This document shows positions 8,119 through 21,286 of a stretch of 64,000 bases of DNA, piece after piece. The translations under genes were made by a program, and so were the position numbers. This DNA comes from Martinezella tropici (GTDB lineage: Bacteria > Pseudomonadota > Alphaproteobacteria > Rhizobiales > Rhizobiaceae). The stretch covers positions 1 through 64,000 of the forward strand of contig JUHI01000007.1 of the NCBI GenBank assembly GCA_000799755.1, written 5' to 3'. Each line of letters opens with the position of its first letter. Position 1 is the first letter of the stretch. Under the pieces are notes generated by a model that was not told the origin of the DNA, ran no database searches, and saw only the letters and a program-made list of their open reading frames with translations.

Positions 8119-9072
8119 TCAGAACTGGTAGCGGCGGATGCGCCGCTGGACGATGAATAGATAGAAGGACACACCGGCGAGGATGATGAGGAACATCACC
8201 GTCGCAATCGTCGCGCCCATCGAGCGGTCGCCCAGCTGCAACTGGAAGCCGAAGAAGACGCGGTAGAGCAGCGTACCGAGAATATCGGTCGAACCATCCG
8301 GCCCCGCCAAAGCCCCTTGCACGGTATAAACCAGGTCGAACGCGTTGAAATTGCCGACGAAGGTCAGGATCGAGATGATGCCGATCGCCGGCAGCACCAG
8401 CGGCAGCTTGATCTTCCAGAACTGGCTCCAGCCGGTGATACCGTCACATTCGGCGGCTTCGATCACCTCTTCGGGGATGTTGAGCAGCGCGGCATAGATC
8501 AGCATCATCGGAATGCCGACATATTGCCAGACCGAGATCAGCGCGACGGTAATCAGCGCCGTGCTCGGCCTGCCGAGCCACGGGGCGAATAACGATTTCA
8601 GGCCGATGAAATTCAGAAGCTCTGGCGCAACACCCCAGAGCGGCGAGAGGATCAGCTTCCAGATGAAGCCGACGACGACGAAGGAGAGCAACGTCGGCAG
8701 GAAGATGGCCGTGCGGTAGAGGGCGACAAAGCGCAGCTTCGGCAAGGACAGGAGTGCAGCCAAAGCGACACCGATCGGATTCTGCACGCACATGTGAATG
8801 GCGAAGAAGATCAGGTTGTTGCCCAGGGCATTCCAGAAATCATGCGACCAACGCTCGTCTCCGAACAACACCTTGAAATTGTTCAGGCCGACGAAGACGG
8901 ATTGATTGTCGACGACGTTGTAAAGCGACAGCCGCAGCGTTTCGATCAATGGCAGGATCATGATCGCCGTATAGACGACGAAGGCCGGGAAAAGGAAAAC
9001 TAGGATGTGCCAGCGCTTGGAGCGTCTGATCGGTATGACCTTGAGGGCATCGGATGTCGCAGCGTCGCTCAT
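8119..9072 (-). CDS. Carbohydrate ABC transporter permease (MalF type)
   Basis: A 317-residue permease counted from the internal ATG at 9072 (MSDAATSDAL); the open frame begins 15 codons earlier. It has about six membrane helices (the first WHILVFLFPAFVVYTAIMIL) and an EAA loop (ECDGITGWSQFWKIKLPLVL). It forms the heterodimeric channel with the MalG-type partner 12 bases downstream. Confidence 0.92.
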   Translation of the reverse strand: MSDAATSDALKVIPIRRSKRWHILVFLFPAFVVYTAIMILPLIETLRLSLYNVVDNQSVFVGLNNFKVLFGDERWSHDFWNALGNNLIFFAIHMCVQNPIGVALAALLSLPKLRFVALYRTAIFLPTLLSFVVVGFIWKLILSPLWGVAPELLNFIGLKSLFAPWLGRPSTALITVALISVWQYVGIPMMLIYAALLNIPEEVIEAAECDGITGWSQFWKIKLPLVLPAIGIISILTFVGNFNAFDLVYTVQGALAGPDGSTDILGTLLYRVFFGFQLQLGDRSMGATIATVMFLIILAGVSFYLFIVQRRIRRYQF

Positions 9073-9224
9073 GGCTTTCTGCCTGTTCTTCTTGGCTGCG
9101 TGAGGAGGCGGCAGCACAATGGTTCAAATCCGCCCGCTGCCCCGGCTCTACAACCGGATGGAAACGACATCGGGCGTGTCGAATGCAAAGGCGAAACGAT
9201 CGCCAATCCAATTATCTAAAACAA

Positions 9225-9259
9225 CGAAAAGGGCGAGGAGCCCGAAAGACCCCTCGCCC
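9225..9259 (-). terminator. Hairpin between binding-protein and permease genes
   Basis: On the minus strand an 8-bp stem (GGGCGAGG / CCTCGCCC) is followed by TTTTCGTTGTTTT. It lies just after the binding-protein gene and before the permeases. Such hairpins often cause partial termination or protect the binding-protein message, giving an excess of it over the membrane components. Confidence 0.7.
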
Positions 9260-9273
9260 GTACCATGCAGTGA

Positions 9274-10533
9274 TTACTTGCCCGGCTTGTACCAGCTGTC
9301 GAGGCCCTTCTGGAGCTTCGCGCCAGCCTGTTCCGGAGTATCCGTGCCGTTGATCACGTTTGCGGATTCGGTCCAGGTCTCGTTTTCCAGGTTCGGCGTA
9401 CCGCGCGAAAGGATCTGATAGGTGGAGCGAACGGTCGACTTGTGATCGTTGCGCCAGGAGACGAATTCCTGGGCGAGCGCATCGCTCATCTTCACCGGAT
9501 GCGAGTTCAGGCTGAAGAAGCCCGGCAGCGAATTGGCATAGATGGAAGCGAATTCGTCGGAAGCCACCCAGTCGAGGAACTTCTTGGCTTCTTCCTGGTG
9601 CTTGCTCTTGGCGTTCAGGCCGACGCCGATATCCGGATGGTCGGAGATGTAGGCGGTGTCACCGGCCTTTGCGACCGGCGGCGGGAATGCGCCCATCTTG
9701 AACTGCGCCTGGGTGTTGAAGAGAGCAATTTCCCAGGAACCTGCCGGATAGATCGCAGCCTTGCCCAGCGTGAAGAGGTTCTGGCTGTCAGCATAACCCT
9801 GAGCTTCGAAGCCATCGCCGAGGTAGGGCTTCCACTTGGCCAGCTCCTTGTAAGGATCGACCCACGGAGCGTCCGTCAGCTTTTCCTTGCCAGAAATCAG
9901 AGCCTTGCGGCCTTCTTCGCCCTTCCAGTAGTTGGGACCGATGTTCTGGTACCCCATGGTTGCGGCTTCCCACAGATCCTTCGTGCCCATGGCCATCGGG
10001 ATGTAGGTGCCGTCGGCCTTGATCTTGTCGAGAACGGCGAAGAACTCGTCGCGCGTCGTCGGCACCTTGAGGCCGAGCTTGTCGAAGGCGTCCTTGTTGT
10101 AGATGAAGCCGTGAATGACCGAAGCCATCGGCACGCAGAAGGTGGACTTTCCGTCGTCGGTCGACCAGGCGGCCTTGGCGACAGCCGAGAAGTTTTCCAT
10201 CCCCTTCAGCTTGGTGAGGTCGGCAAGATGCTTCTTGTTGAAGAGGTCGAGCGAGGCGTCGAACGGACGGCAGGTGATGATGTCACCAGCAGAACCTGCA
10301 TCAAGCTTGGCGTTCAGCGACGCATTGTATTCGGTCGGAGCAGTCGGCGAGAACACAATCTTGATGCCCGGGTTCTTCGCTTCGAAAGCCGGGATGATCT
10401 TCTCCTGCCAGATCTGCAGGTCGTCGTTACGCCAGCTTTCAACCGTCAGCGTCACGTCGGCCGCATGCGCCAGGCTGACAGAGGTCAGCAGGCTCGATGC
10501 AAGAAGCAAGCCCTTCAGAACATTGGTTTTCAT
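9274..10533 (-). CDS. Sugar ABC transporter substrate-binding protein
   Basis: A 419-residue periplasmic binding protein (SBP family 1) with a classical signal peptide ending in SLAHA-A (about residue 24/25). The mature start, DVTLTVESWRNDDLQIWQEK, and the internal PAGSWEIALF are typical of carbohydrate-binding SBPs. It is the first gene of the uptake operon and diverges from the sugar kinase/GntR pair. A BadF-type kinase next door makes an amino sugar or similar hexose plausible, but that is inference. Confidence 0.92.
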   Translation of the reverse strand: MKTNVLKGLLLASSLLTSVSLAHAADVTLTVESWRNDDLQIWQEKIIPAFEAKNPGIKIVFSPTAPTEYNASLNAKLDAGSAGDIITCRPFDASLDLFNKKHLADLTKLKGMENFSAVAKAAWSTDDGKSTFCVPMASVIHGFIYNKDAFDKLGLKVPTTRDEFFAVLDKIKADGTYIPMAMGTKDLWEAATMGYQNIGPNYWKGEEGRKALISGKEKLTDAPWVDPYKELAKWKPYLGDGFEAQGYADSQNLFTLGKAAIYPAGSWEIALFNTQAQFKMGAFPPPVAKAGDTAYISDHPDIGVGLNAKSKHQEEAKKFLDWVASDEFASIYANSLPGFFSLNSHPVKMSDALAQEFVSWRNDHKSTVRSTYQILSRGTPNLENETWTESANVINGTDTPEQAGAKLQKGLDSWYKPGK

Positions 10534-11077
10534 TTCCCTCTCCTGTTTTCTGCGCCCGTAGAAAGGCGCTGTTCTCGATCTGAAAATCCGCTGGCCTGTC
10601 CGAGGAAACGGTCAGCGCCCCATAGGGCCGCCAATATTGCCGACCCCTCCATGCAAAAGGCTTCATAGGCACCGGCCCGATCAGCCCGATCAATTGCCGC
10701 CTGCCGCCGTCAGACGGAGGCGTTGCAAGAACCACGCGGGAAATTCATGATGAACGCCGAAGCGAGATCCTCCTGATCCGAACGGTTTTTGGACAACGAC
10801 GAGGTGCGCGTCTTTCCGCCTCACCTACCAACTGTTGTTTTTCTGCCGGCTTTGCCGATGTCCATTCTCACTGTTCCCCTGCCACGAATTAAGGCCAAAA
10901 AAATACCAATTGTCCAGCCGAATTTAACTTTCCGACACAAAAAGATTGACCACGATAATTTTATGCAATTAATTCAATTATATACAGGCAAACAAAAATG
11001 AGCGCATTGCCTATTGGTAAATGGTATTTTTTTGGTATTGTATGGAAAAATGGGGAATAGGCGCATCCGGAGGCATG
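10534..11077. promoter_or_regulatory. Divergent promoter region with candidate GntR operators
   Basis: This 544-base region lies between two divergent carbohydrate units. The left half is GC-rich with no convincing gene. The right half is AT-rich and carries AATACCAATT at 10902-10911 and three nearby TGGTA-containing motifs at about 11014-11039 (GGTAAATGGTATT and TTTTGGTATT), the first being the inverse of AATTGGTATT. These are candidate binding sites for the GntR-family protein encoded at 11959. A TTGACC at 10946-10951 could be part of a rightward promoter. Confidence 0.45.
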
Positions 11078-11962
11078 ATGGGGCAGTTTGCAATTGGTAT
11101 CGATGGCGGTGGCACGAGCTGCCGGGCAGCAGTCATAGACGGCACCGGACAGGTGCTCGGCACCGGCAAGGCCGGCGCGGCCAATATTCTATCCGACCTC
11201 GAAAACTCGTTGATCCATATCGTCGCCTCGGCAAAGCAGGCATTGATTGACGCGGGGCTTGCGCCCGAAATGCTGCAGACGCTGCCTGCCGTTATCGGAA
11301 CTGCGGGCGCCAATGTCGGAAATTACGGCAAGAGGGTCGAAGGTTCCCTGCCCTTTGCCAGAACACGCGTCGTCACAGACGCAACGACAGCGCTTCAAGG
11401 CGCGCTCGGCGACGCCGATGGAATCATCGGCGCCTTCGGGACCGGCTCCGTTTACAACGCCCGTCGTGAGGGCAGGATCTGGGGCATCGGCGGCTGGGGG
11501 TTTGTCATCGGCGATCAGGCAAGCGGTGCCCGTCTCGGCCGCGATCTGCTTGAAAGAGCTGTTCTGGCGCACGACGGGGTAACGGCAGGCTCGGCGCTCA
11601 CGGCATCGATCATGGGCGAATATGGCAACGATCCGGAACGCATCGTCGAGTTTGCGCATGCGTCCAAGCCGAAGGATTTCGCTCGCTACGCGCCGATCGT
11701 GTTTGAATATGCCGGGATGGAGGATGCAGTTGCCGTCGACATCATCAAATCCGCGGCAAGATCCATAACCGAAAGTTTAGACGCGCTGCTCTGGCCAGAA
11801 TGCCCTTCGATCTGCCTGCTTGGCGGCCTTGCGCAGGCCTATCGACCCTGGCTTGATCAACGCCACAAGGCGATTCTTGCCGAACCGAAGGGCGATGTTC
11901 TGCGCGGCGCTATCGAACTGGCGGCAAAATTTCTGCGGGGTGGAGAGGAAAACAACGCATGA
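11078..11962 (+). CDS. BadF/BadG/BcrA/BcrD-family sugar kinase (N-acetylglucosamine-kinase-like)
   Basis: About 294 residues from the ATG at 11078; GGAGG at 11069-11073 sits close upstream, and ATGs at 11075, 11042 and 11021 are alternatives. The N-terminal phosphate loop AIGIDGGGTSCRAAV, the second ATP motif GAFGTGSVYNARREGR and GGWGFVIGDQASGARLGRD are those of the GlcNAc-kinase-like BadF family. It is expected to phosphorylate a sugar, perhaps the one imported by the divergent ABC system. The GntR gene overlaps its end by 4 bases. Confidence 0.85.
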   Translation: MGQFAIGIDGGGTSCRAAVIDGTGQVLGTGKAGAANILSDLENSLIHIVASAKQALIDAGLAPEMLQTLPAVIGTAGANVGNYGKRVEGSLPFARTRVVTDATTALQGALGDADGIIGAFGTGSVYNARREGRIWGIGGWGFVIGDQASGARLGRDLLERAVLAHDGVTAGSALTASIMGEYGNDPERIVEFAHASKPKDFARYAPIVFEYAGMEDAVAVDIIKSAARSITESLDALLWPECPSICLLGGLAQAYRPWLDQRHKAILAEPKGDVLRGAIELAAKFLRGGEENNA

Positions 11963-12723
11963 CCGAAGATTTGAGCGCGATCTTCTCGCCGGAACGCCTT
12001 TCTGGAGGTGGCACAGGTCCGCTTTATGTCAAGCTTCGGCGCACGCTCGAAGAGGCGGTGAAAGTTGGCAGGCTGAAGCACGGGGATGCACTTCCTCCGG
12101 AGCGCGATATTGCCGAATTTGCCGCGGTCAGCCGCGTCACGGTGCGCAAGGCGATCGACGATCTCGTCGCGGAAGGCATTCTCGTTCGCCGCCATGGATC
12201 AGGCACGTTCGTTGCGAAACCCGTTTCCAAAGTCGAACAACGGCTTTCGCAATTGACATCCTTTACCGAGGACATGGCGAGACGCGGGATGACGGCTCGT
12301 TCCGAGTGGCTGCACAAAGGCATCCATACGCCCTCCCCGGACGAGATGATGATCCTTGGCTTGGCGGCCGACACCAAGGTATCGCGGCTGAGCCGTCTGC
12401 GCATAGCCGACGATCAACCGCTGGCAATCGAGCACGCCAGCGTCTCCGGCGAATTCCTGCCCGACCCGTCAGTGGTCACGACATCGCTCTATGCGGAACT
12501 GGAAAAGCGGCAGGTGCGTCCCGTTCGCGCCGTTCAGCGGATATCGGCGACCAACATGAAGGAGGCGGATGCCGGCCTGTTGGGCGTTCCGGTCGGAGCA
12601 GCCGGCCTTTCGATCGAACGAATTTCCTATCTCGGCTCAGGCCGGGCAGTCGAATTCACGCGATCGCTCTATCGCGGCGATGCCTATGATTTCGTCGCCG
12701 AACTGACGATAGGTGCAAACTAA
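11959..12723 (+). CDS. GntR/HutC-family transcriptional regulator with UTRA domain
   Basis: A 254-residue regulator. The winged helix-turn-helix (LPPERDIAEFAAVSRVTVRK, about 41-60) is followed by a UTRA sensor domain (about 95-245) with the usual RLSRLRIADDQPLAIEHASV. It shares an ATGA overlap with the kinase gene and is therefore coupled to it. It most likely senses a phosphorylated sugar made by that kinase and controls both divergent units through the intergenic region at 10534-11077. Confidence 0.88.
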   Translation: MTEDLSAIFSPERLSGGGTGPLYVKLRRTLEEAVKVGRLKHGDALPPERDIAEFAAVSRVTVRKAIDDLVAEGILVRRHGSGTFVAKPVSKVEQRLSQLTSFTEDMARRGMTARSEWLHKGIHTPSPDEMMILGLAADTKVSRLSRLRIADDQPLAIEHASVSGEFLPDPSVVTTSLYAELEKRQVRPVRAVQRISATNMKEADAGLLGVPVGAAGLSIERISYLGSGRAVEFTRSLYRGDAYDFVAELTIGAN

Positions 12724-12750
12724 GCGAACAGAAGAAGTGTCCTGGAATCA

Positions 12751-12791
12751 AAAAAACACCGCCCCAGCTTTGGCAGCTGGGGCGGTGTTTT
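12751..12791. terminator. Bidirectional terminator between GntR gene and metH
   Basis: A perfect 16-bp stem (AAACACCGCCCCAGCT / AGCTGGGGCGGTGTTT) with a 5-base loop, an A run on the left and a T run on the right. It lies between convergent genes and should terminate both. Confidence 0.92.
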
Positions 12792-12845
12792 CGTGCGGAA
12801 TCAAATTCTAAGCAAAGCATCTCAAATCGTTGAAACGACTCGAAA

Positions 12846-16622
<3,777 letters not shown>

Positions 16623-16664
16623 CAGCGAATTCCTCTGGCCTGATTGCGACTTCACGCCCAAATC

Positions 16665-16684
16665 ACATAAAGATATCTTTATGT
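16665..16684. promoter_or_regulatory. SahR-like palindromic operator upstream of metH
   Basis: ACATAAAGATATCTTTATGT is a perfect 20-bp palindrome 43-62 bases upstream of the metH start. ArsR-family SahR proteins of proteobacteria are known to bind ATAAAGATATCTTTAT-like sites and control the S-adenosylhomocysteine/methionine cycle. The site could act on metH and possibly on the divergent gene at 16891. Confidence 0.75.
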
Positions 16685-16890
16685 CAATATATCTATGCCT
16701 TTGCCTGCCTTATGGCAAGCATTGCGCTTCCATAGTTTGCGCGATTTCGAGAAAACAAAAGCAGCCGATACTAATTGCTGAACTCGCCATGGACAACGTT
16801 AACCCGACGACACAGTTTCATCCATAACGCCATGACAGCGCTTTCGGGCAGCGCTATACGGCTTCAGGAAAAGAATCCATGGAGGACGGC

Positions 16891-18147
16891 ATGAACATAC
16901 AGGTTGAACCCGCAGCGCTCGGAAACTGGAGCACGCGCGCCTATCATCGACGCTGGCTGCTCGATCAAGCGAATGCGCTTTTTGACTTCTTCCAGTACCG
17001 CGCCGTCAATCCCAAAGGCGGTTTCTACGACATGGACGATGCCGGTAAGCCGCTGAACATGGCAAATCCCGTGCGCGGAATTCACTCGACCGCCCGCATG
17101 GTGCACTGCTTCTCGATCGGGTCGTTGCTGGGTCGGCCCGGCGCAAACGAGATCGTCGACCATGGCATGAACTATCTCTGGAACCATCATCGCGACACGA
17201 AGCATGGCGGCTATTTCTGGTCGCTGAACAATGACGGTCCCGTCGATTCGAGCAAGCAGGGCTATGGTCACGCTTTCGTATTGCTGGCGGCCTCCTCCGC
17301 AAAGACGATCGGTCATCCGCTAGCAGACGGCATGTTGGCAGACGTCACGGAAATCCTGAACACGAAGTTCTGGGAAGCAAAGCACGGGGCGATCGCCGAG
17401 GAATTCAATCGGGATTGGTCGTTGATCGACGGCGGCACCTATCGCGGCCAGAATTCCAACATGCATCTGACGGAAGCGCTGATGGCTGCTTTCGAAGCGA
17501 CCGGCGATAAGGCGTATCTCGAAAAGGCCGAGAGTATCGCCGATCTCGTCATCCGCCGCTCGGCGGGCTCTGTCGGCTGGCGCGTTGCCGAACACTTCAA
17601 TGCCGATTGGGCGCTCGACAAGAATTACCGCGGCAACGAAATGTTCCGCCCGTCGGGCACGACGCCGGGACATTGGCTGGAATGGGCACGTCTTATCCTG
17701 CAACTCTGGTCACTGGGGGAAAAACGGCACGATTGGATGCCCGAAGCAGCCAAGGGCCTCTTCTCTCAGTCCATGTCGCTCGGTTGGGATAGCGAGAAAA
17801 ATGGGTTCTTCTACACGCTCGACTGGGAAGACGTGCCTGCAAAACGCAACAAGCTCTGGTGGCCAGCTTGCGAAGGTGCAGGTGCGGCTCACTATCTGAA
17901 CGAGCATGCCCCGAGTGATTTTCACGAAGAAAGCTACCGCAAGATCTGGAGCGTCATCGGCCAAGCTTTCATCGATCGCACAAATGGCGGCTGGCATGAG
18001 GAACTGACAGAGGATCTGGTCCCGGCTCACACGCTGTTCCCGGGCAAGGGCGATATCTATCATGCCTTGCAGGCATGCCTCATCCCGCTTTTCCCGGCAA
18101 CGGGTAGCTTGACCAAAGTCATAGCCGAAGCTGGCGGCAATATCTGA
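16891..18147 (+). CDS. AGE-family epimerase/isomerase (mannose-isomerase-like)
   Basis: A 418-residue protein of the N-acylglucosamine 2-epimerase (alpha/alpha-barrel) family. The ATG at 16891 is favoured over 16879 because GGAGG at 16881-16885 is spaced for it. Typical segments are RGIHSTARMVHCFSIG, DTKHGGYFWSLNNDG, KQGYGHAFVLLAASSA, and the catalytic-histidine region NSNMHLTEALMAAFEATGD with RVAEHFNADW. The wording resembles aldose-ketose isomerases such as YihS/ManI more than true GlcNAc epimerases. It diverges from metH; the substrate is not certain. Confidence 0.85.
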   Translation: MNIQVEPAALGNWSTRAYHRRWLLDQANALFDFFQYRAVNPKGGFYDMDDAGKPLNMANPVRGIHSTARMVHCFSIGSLLGRPGANEIVDHGMNYLWNHHRDTKHGGYFWSLNNDGPVDSSKQGYGHAFVLLAASSAKTIGHPLADGMLADVTEILNTKFWEAKHGAIAEEFNRDWSLIDGGTYRGQNSNMHLTEALMAAFEATGDKAYLEKAESIADLVIRRSAGSVGWRVAEHFNADWALDKNYRGNEMFRPSGTTPGHWLEWARLILQLWSLGEKRHDWMPEAAKGLFSQSMSLGWDSEKNGFFYTLDWEDVPAKRNKLWWPACEGAGAAHYLNEHAPSDFHEESYRKIWSVIGQAFIDRTNGGWHEELTEDLVPAHTLFPGKGDIYHALQACLIPLFPATGSLTKVIAEAGGNI

Positions 18148-18192
18148 GATTGACGGCGGCGCCCGCTGGAAGCCTGGCGCCGCCTCAACCGC

Positions 18193-18681
18193 TTAGGCTA
18201 GGCTGAGATTGTGAAGTTCGTGACCGAGGGTCAAAGCCAAGGCTTCGACGACGAGATTATGGTCCTCGCGCTGTGGCAGACCGGAAACGGTGACGGCGCC
18301 GATGCAGCCCGTGCCGTTGACGAAAATCGGAAAGCTGCCGCCGGACGCTGCAAAATCTGCGCTTGAAAGCCCGTTATCCTCGATCGTCTTTCCCTGCTGC
18401 TGTAGCCGCAACGTGCTGGCATAGCTGCTGCGGAAGTAGCGCAGCACCATATTGCGCTTTCGGCGAATCCAGTTTGCGTTATCGGGCGTTGAGCCGGGCA
18501 AGGCTATGTAGAAAACTGGCATCGAATGCAGCGTGATGTCGATGGCGACGCCCATGTTGCGCTCGCTGGCGAGGTCGCGCAGCAGCTTACCGAGCACCCA
18601 AGCCGTCGAAAGGTCAAAAGCATCGAAACGTAGTGTTTCCTCTTGCAGCTCGATACGAGCAAGATCCTGGTCGATCGTCAT
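18193..18681 (-). CDS. Heme-degrading-domain (UPF0303/GlcG-like) protein
   Basis: A 162-residue protein. The ATG at 18681 is chosen because GAGAAGG lies upstream and the preceding 31 open codons lack family features. The pattern VAIDITLHSMPVFYIALPGSTPDNANWIRRK, here noted only as ITLHSMPVFYIALPGS and NANWIRRKRN, plus the glycine-rich AASGGSFPIFVNGTGCIGAV, is characteristic of the UPF0303 group related to HbpS/GlcG. The function of the group is poorly defined. No operon partner is evident. Confidence 0.8.
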   Translation of the reverse strand: MTIDQDLARIELQEETLRFDAFDLSTAWVLGKLLRDLASERNMGVAIDITLHSMPVFYIALPGSTPDNANWIRRKRNMVLRYFRSSYASTLRLQQQGKTIEDNGLSSADFAASGGSFPIFVNGTGCIGAVTVSGLPQREDHNLVVEALALTLGHELHNLSLA

Positions 18682-18740
18682 GGAAAACCTTCTCAAAAAG
18701 CGGACCGGCCTATGAAACGCGGAGAGAATGATTTGTCCAT

Positions 18741-19679
18741 CTATCTCTTTGGTATTTCGAAGCCGAGCTTCCATTTCCGGCCGATCGAGAGGTCATATTC
18801 GTCCGGCTCGAACGCTTCGAAGCCTCCTCCCGGGTAAAAGGTCAGTTCGCCCACCCGAACCCACTCCGCCGACGCGTACAGATCGACGCGAACGAAATCT
18901 ATGTCCCGAGCGACCGTTTCGGCGACATGAATCATTTCATCGAGCCGCGACGGGCGGGCAACGTCCCCTGGATATAGACCGAGATAATCCCGATCGTAGA
19001 ACGGCAGCTTCTGCCAGTCAGGCGTATAGTTGCACGAATAGCCTCGACCGTTTTCCCGTATATCGATCTCGATATGCGAGACCTTCCCATCGAACGTAAA
19101 GAGCCGATAGTCCCAGGGAACTCGACCATCGACGAGCAGCATGCTTTCTACCAGAATGCGCGGCTCAAGCTGGCTGTAGGCCCACTCTCTGTTGTAGGAG
19201 GCATGATCGATCGCCAACCACTCGCCAGACGGATTGCTCTTGAGAAGCCGTTCCACATCGGCCTCGCCGTAGAGGAACCGGCCCACGCCACTTGCATGGG
19301 TTGGCTTGACGACCGCAGGAAGGGAAATCCCCGACCAATCCACGGAGACAAGGTCTTTTCCTACCCAAAGCGTCGGGATGACATATTGATCGCCAACCCT
19401 TTCCGCAATCAGCACCTTTGCGTCGGCCTTGTCCACGAAACGCGGAAACAGCGGATTGCGATCGTATAGCTTGCGGGCCTGTATCTTCTCGGTAAAGGTT
19501 TGAGGAGATGATAAATTCGGGAAATTACCTCGAATGGTCCTATATTTGAGCGCGCAATAGGGCTTGTCAGGCAAAGGTGACATAAGCCGCCACAGAAGAT
19601 TGTGCATCCGCTCGCGCAATCCCTTCTGCAGATATCCCGGAATGAGAAATCCATCTCGGTCGGCGGCGCGATCTATCAT
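18741..19679 (-). CDS. TupA-like ATP-grasp protein (surface polysaccharide)
   Basis: A 312-residue protein of the TupA-like ATP-grasp family. The start is uncertain: ATG at 19679 or TTG at 19700. Visible are LPAVVKPTHASGVGRFLY (ATP-binding lysine region), ILVESMLLVDGRVPWDYRLF and FVRVDLYASAEWVRVGELTF with the metal-binding acidic residues. The family adds amino acids or similar groups to polysaccharides in some bacteria. It lies beside a flippase and a glycosyltransferase, fitting exopolysaccharide or capsule synthesis. Confidence 0.8.
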   Translation of the reverse strand: MIDRAADRDGFLIPGYLQKGLRERMHNLLWRLMSPLPDKPYCALKYRTIRGNFPNLSSPQTFTEKIQARKLYDRNPLFPRFVDKADAKVLIAERVGDQYVIPTLWVGKDLVSVDWSGISLPAVVKPTHASGVGRFLYGEADVERLLKSNPSGEWLAIDHASYNREWAYSQLEPRILVESMLLVDGRVPWDYRLFTFDGKVSHIEIDIRENGRGYSCNYTPDWQKLPFYDRDYLGLYPGDVARPSRLDEMIHVAETVARDIDFVRVDLYASAEWVRVGELTFYPGGGFEAFEPDEYDLSIGRKWKLGFEIPKR

Positions 19680-19772
19680 GGTGAGCGTCTCGAATTTCAA
19701 CTAGGAGGAAAGCGAAAACTATCAGCCGCCTTTTAACACAAGGTTATGCGTCAGGCCCCTAGATAGAGCGTC

Positions 19773-21281
19773 ATGAGCGTGCCCGTATCCAACCTCCTTA
19801 AGAGTTCGCTGATCAGCCTGGCGGCGACATTCATCTCGCTGGCTGCGGGCTTTGCGAGCAGCATCATCGCAGCCCGACTGCTGGGGCCTGCTGGGTCGGG
19901 CAAAGTCGCCTACGCATTATGGGTTGCAACATCCGCTGCCGCACTCGCCGATATGGGCCTGCCTCAGATTTTGCTGCGCAACGCAAGCGGTGTCACGGAC
20001 AATGGCAATGCATGGAAAGCACTGGTCCGCACCGCACTGCACAGTTTCCTTATATCGGTCAGCATGATCGGCGTAGCCATTCTTCTCTTTGCTGCGATAA
20101 CCTATGCTCATCGCGATGCGTCGCATGCATGGTTCTGGCTGATCACAGGGCTCCTCTTCCTCAGCTATGCGTTCCACGTATTCTCCACCGCCGTAGCCCG
20201 CGGAAGAAATCGCTTCGGCCAAACCGCACGCACCACCCTTCTCGGCGGAGCACTGCAAGTTCCGCTCGTCTTCGCTGGGGCATGGCTGCTGGGCCCGACC
20301 GGCGCCTTGATCGGTTACATCGCCCGCTACCTGCCACAGGCATTGAAATTACGCGGCTATATCGATCCTGCAGCAAGATCTTCGCGGGAGGCCCTGTCAC
20401 CGGAAATGCTGCGTTATGGCCGATACATCTGGTTCAGCGATCTCATCGAGATTCTTGTTCTCTCACGCATTGAGTTCCTCTTTCTTGGCGCTTTTCTCTC
20501 TCCGACCAGCATCGGCTACTTTGCGGCAGGTCTTGGCCTTGCCGGTCTTATCGAACAGATTATGCTCCAGATATCGCCCGCGCTCGTGGTTAACTTCACC
20601 GCGGCACATGCAAAGGGCGACAGGCAGTCGCTAGAAGCATCCTACAGGCGCGTCATTCGAACAGTCGCCTTGATCATGCTGCCGATCAGCATGGGCGGTG
20701 CGATCATCATGCCGGAACTCTTACCGCTGATCTTCGGCGATGCATTCGAACCCGCGGTTCCGGCAGCAGCCACGCTGCTAGCCTTCGTGTGGCTTGCCGG
20801 CATGTCCGTTATCCCTTGGGGCATCATCAGCGCATCCGGGCGCAGCGCCACCTTGCTGCGGGTACAGATCACAAGCGCTGCCGCCACGATAGTCCTGCTA
20901 TCAATTCTCGTGCCTTCTTTCGGCCTCGAGGGCGCTGCCCTTGCCCGCGCCGCGATTGTGACGCTGACGTTTGTGTTACTCGGCTGGATGGCTTGGAAGT
21001 ATGTTCGGGTTGCACTTCCCGTAACAGCATTGGCGAAGACAGTTCTTGCTGCCACTCTCTGCGCGGGTGCAGCAAGCCTCGGCGTCTACATCCTCGACGG
21101 GCTGCCAGCACTTTTGAGCGCCATTCCCGCCGGGGCAATCACCTATATGTTGGCAATCCGCTTCCTACGCCTGATCACCCCCGAAGACGCGCAAATCCTG
21201 ATGGCAACGGCAGGCGGAAAATTGCCGAGAGCATCCCGCCCTTTCGTTGGCAGACTGCTAGATTTCCTTGCACCCGGTTGA
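19773..21281 (+). CDS. Polysaccharide flippase (MOP/Wzx-like)
   Basis: A 502-residue integral membrane protein with about 12-14 hydrophobic segments from end to end. It begins LLKSSLISLAATFISLAAGF and has ARLLGPAGSGKVAYALW early, typical of the PST/Wzx branch of the MOP exporters that flip lipid-linked oligosaccharides across the inner membrane. It starts 93 bases from the divergent TupA-like gene and ends 5 bases before the convergent glycosyltransferase, so the cassette is compact but on both strands. Confidence 0.88.
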   Translation: MSVPVSNLLKSSLISLAATFISLAAGFASSIIAARLLGPAGSGKVAYALWVATSAAALADMGLPQILLRNASGVTDNGNAWKALVRTALHSFLISVSMIGVAILLFAAITYAHRDASHAWFWLITGLLFLSYAFHVFSTAVARGRNRFGQTARTTLLGGALQVPLVFAGAWLLGPTGALIGYIARYLPQALKLRGYIDPAARSSREALSPEMLRYGRYIWFSDLIEILVLSRIEFLFLGAFLSPTSIGYFAAGLGLAGLIEQIMLQISPALVVNFTAAHAKGDRQSLEASYRRVIRTVALIMLPISMGGAIIMPELLPLIFGDAFEPAVPAAATLLAFVWLAGMSVIPWGIISASGRSATLLRVQITSAAATIVLLSILVPSFGLEGAALARAAIVTLTFVLLGWMAWKYVRVALPVTALAKTVLAATLCAGAASLGVYILDGLPALLSAIPAGAITYMLAIRFLRLITPEDAQILMATAGGKLPRASRPFVGRLLDFLAPG

Positions 21282-21286
21282 GCCGA

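Noticed and set aside
10789..11001. 70-residue frame in the divergent sugar promoter region
   Set aside because: No ribosome site, no family pattern, and it spans the candidate operators.
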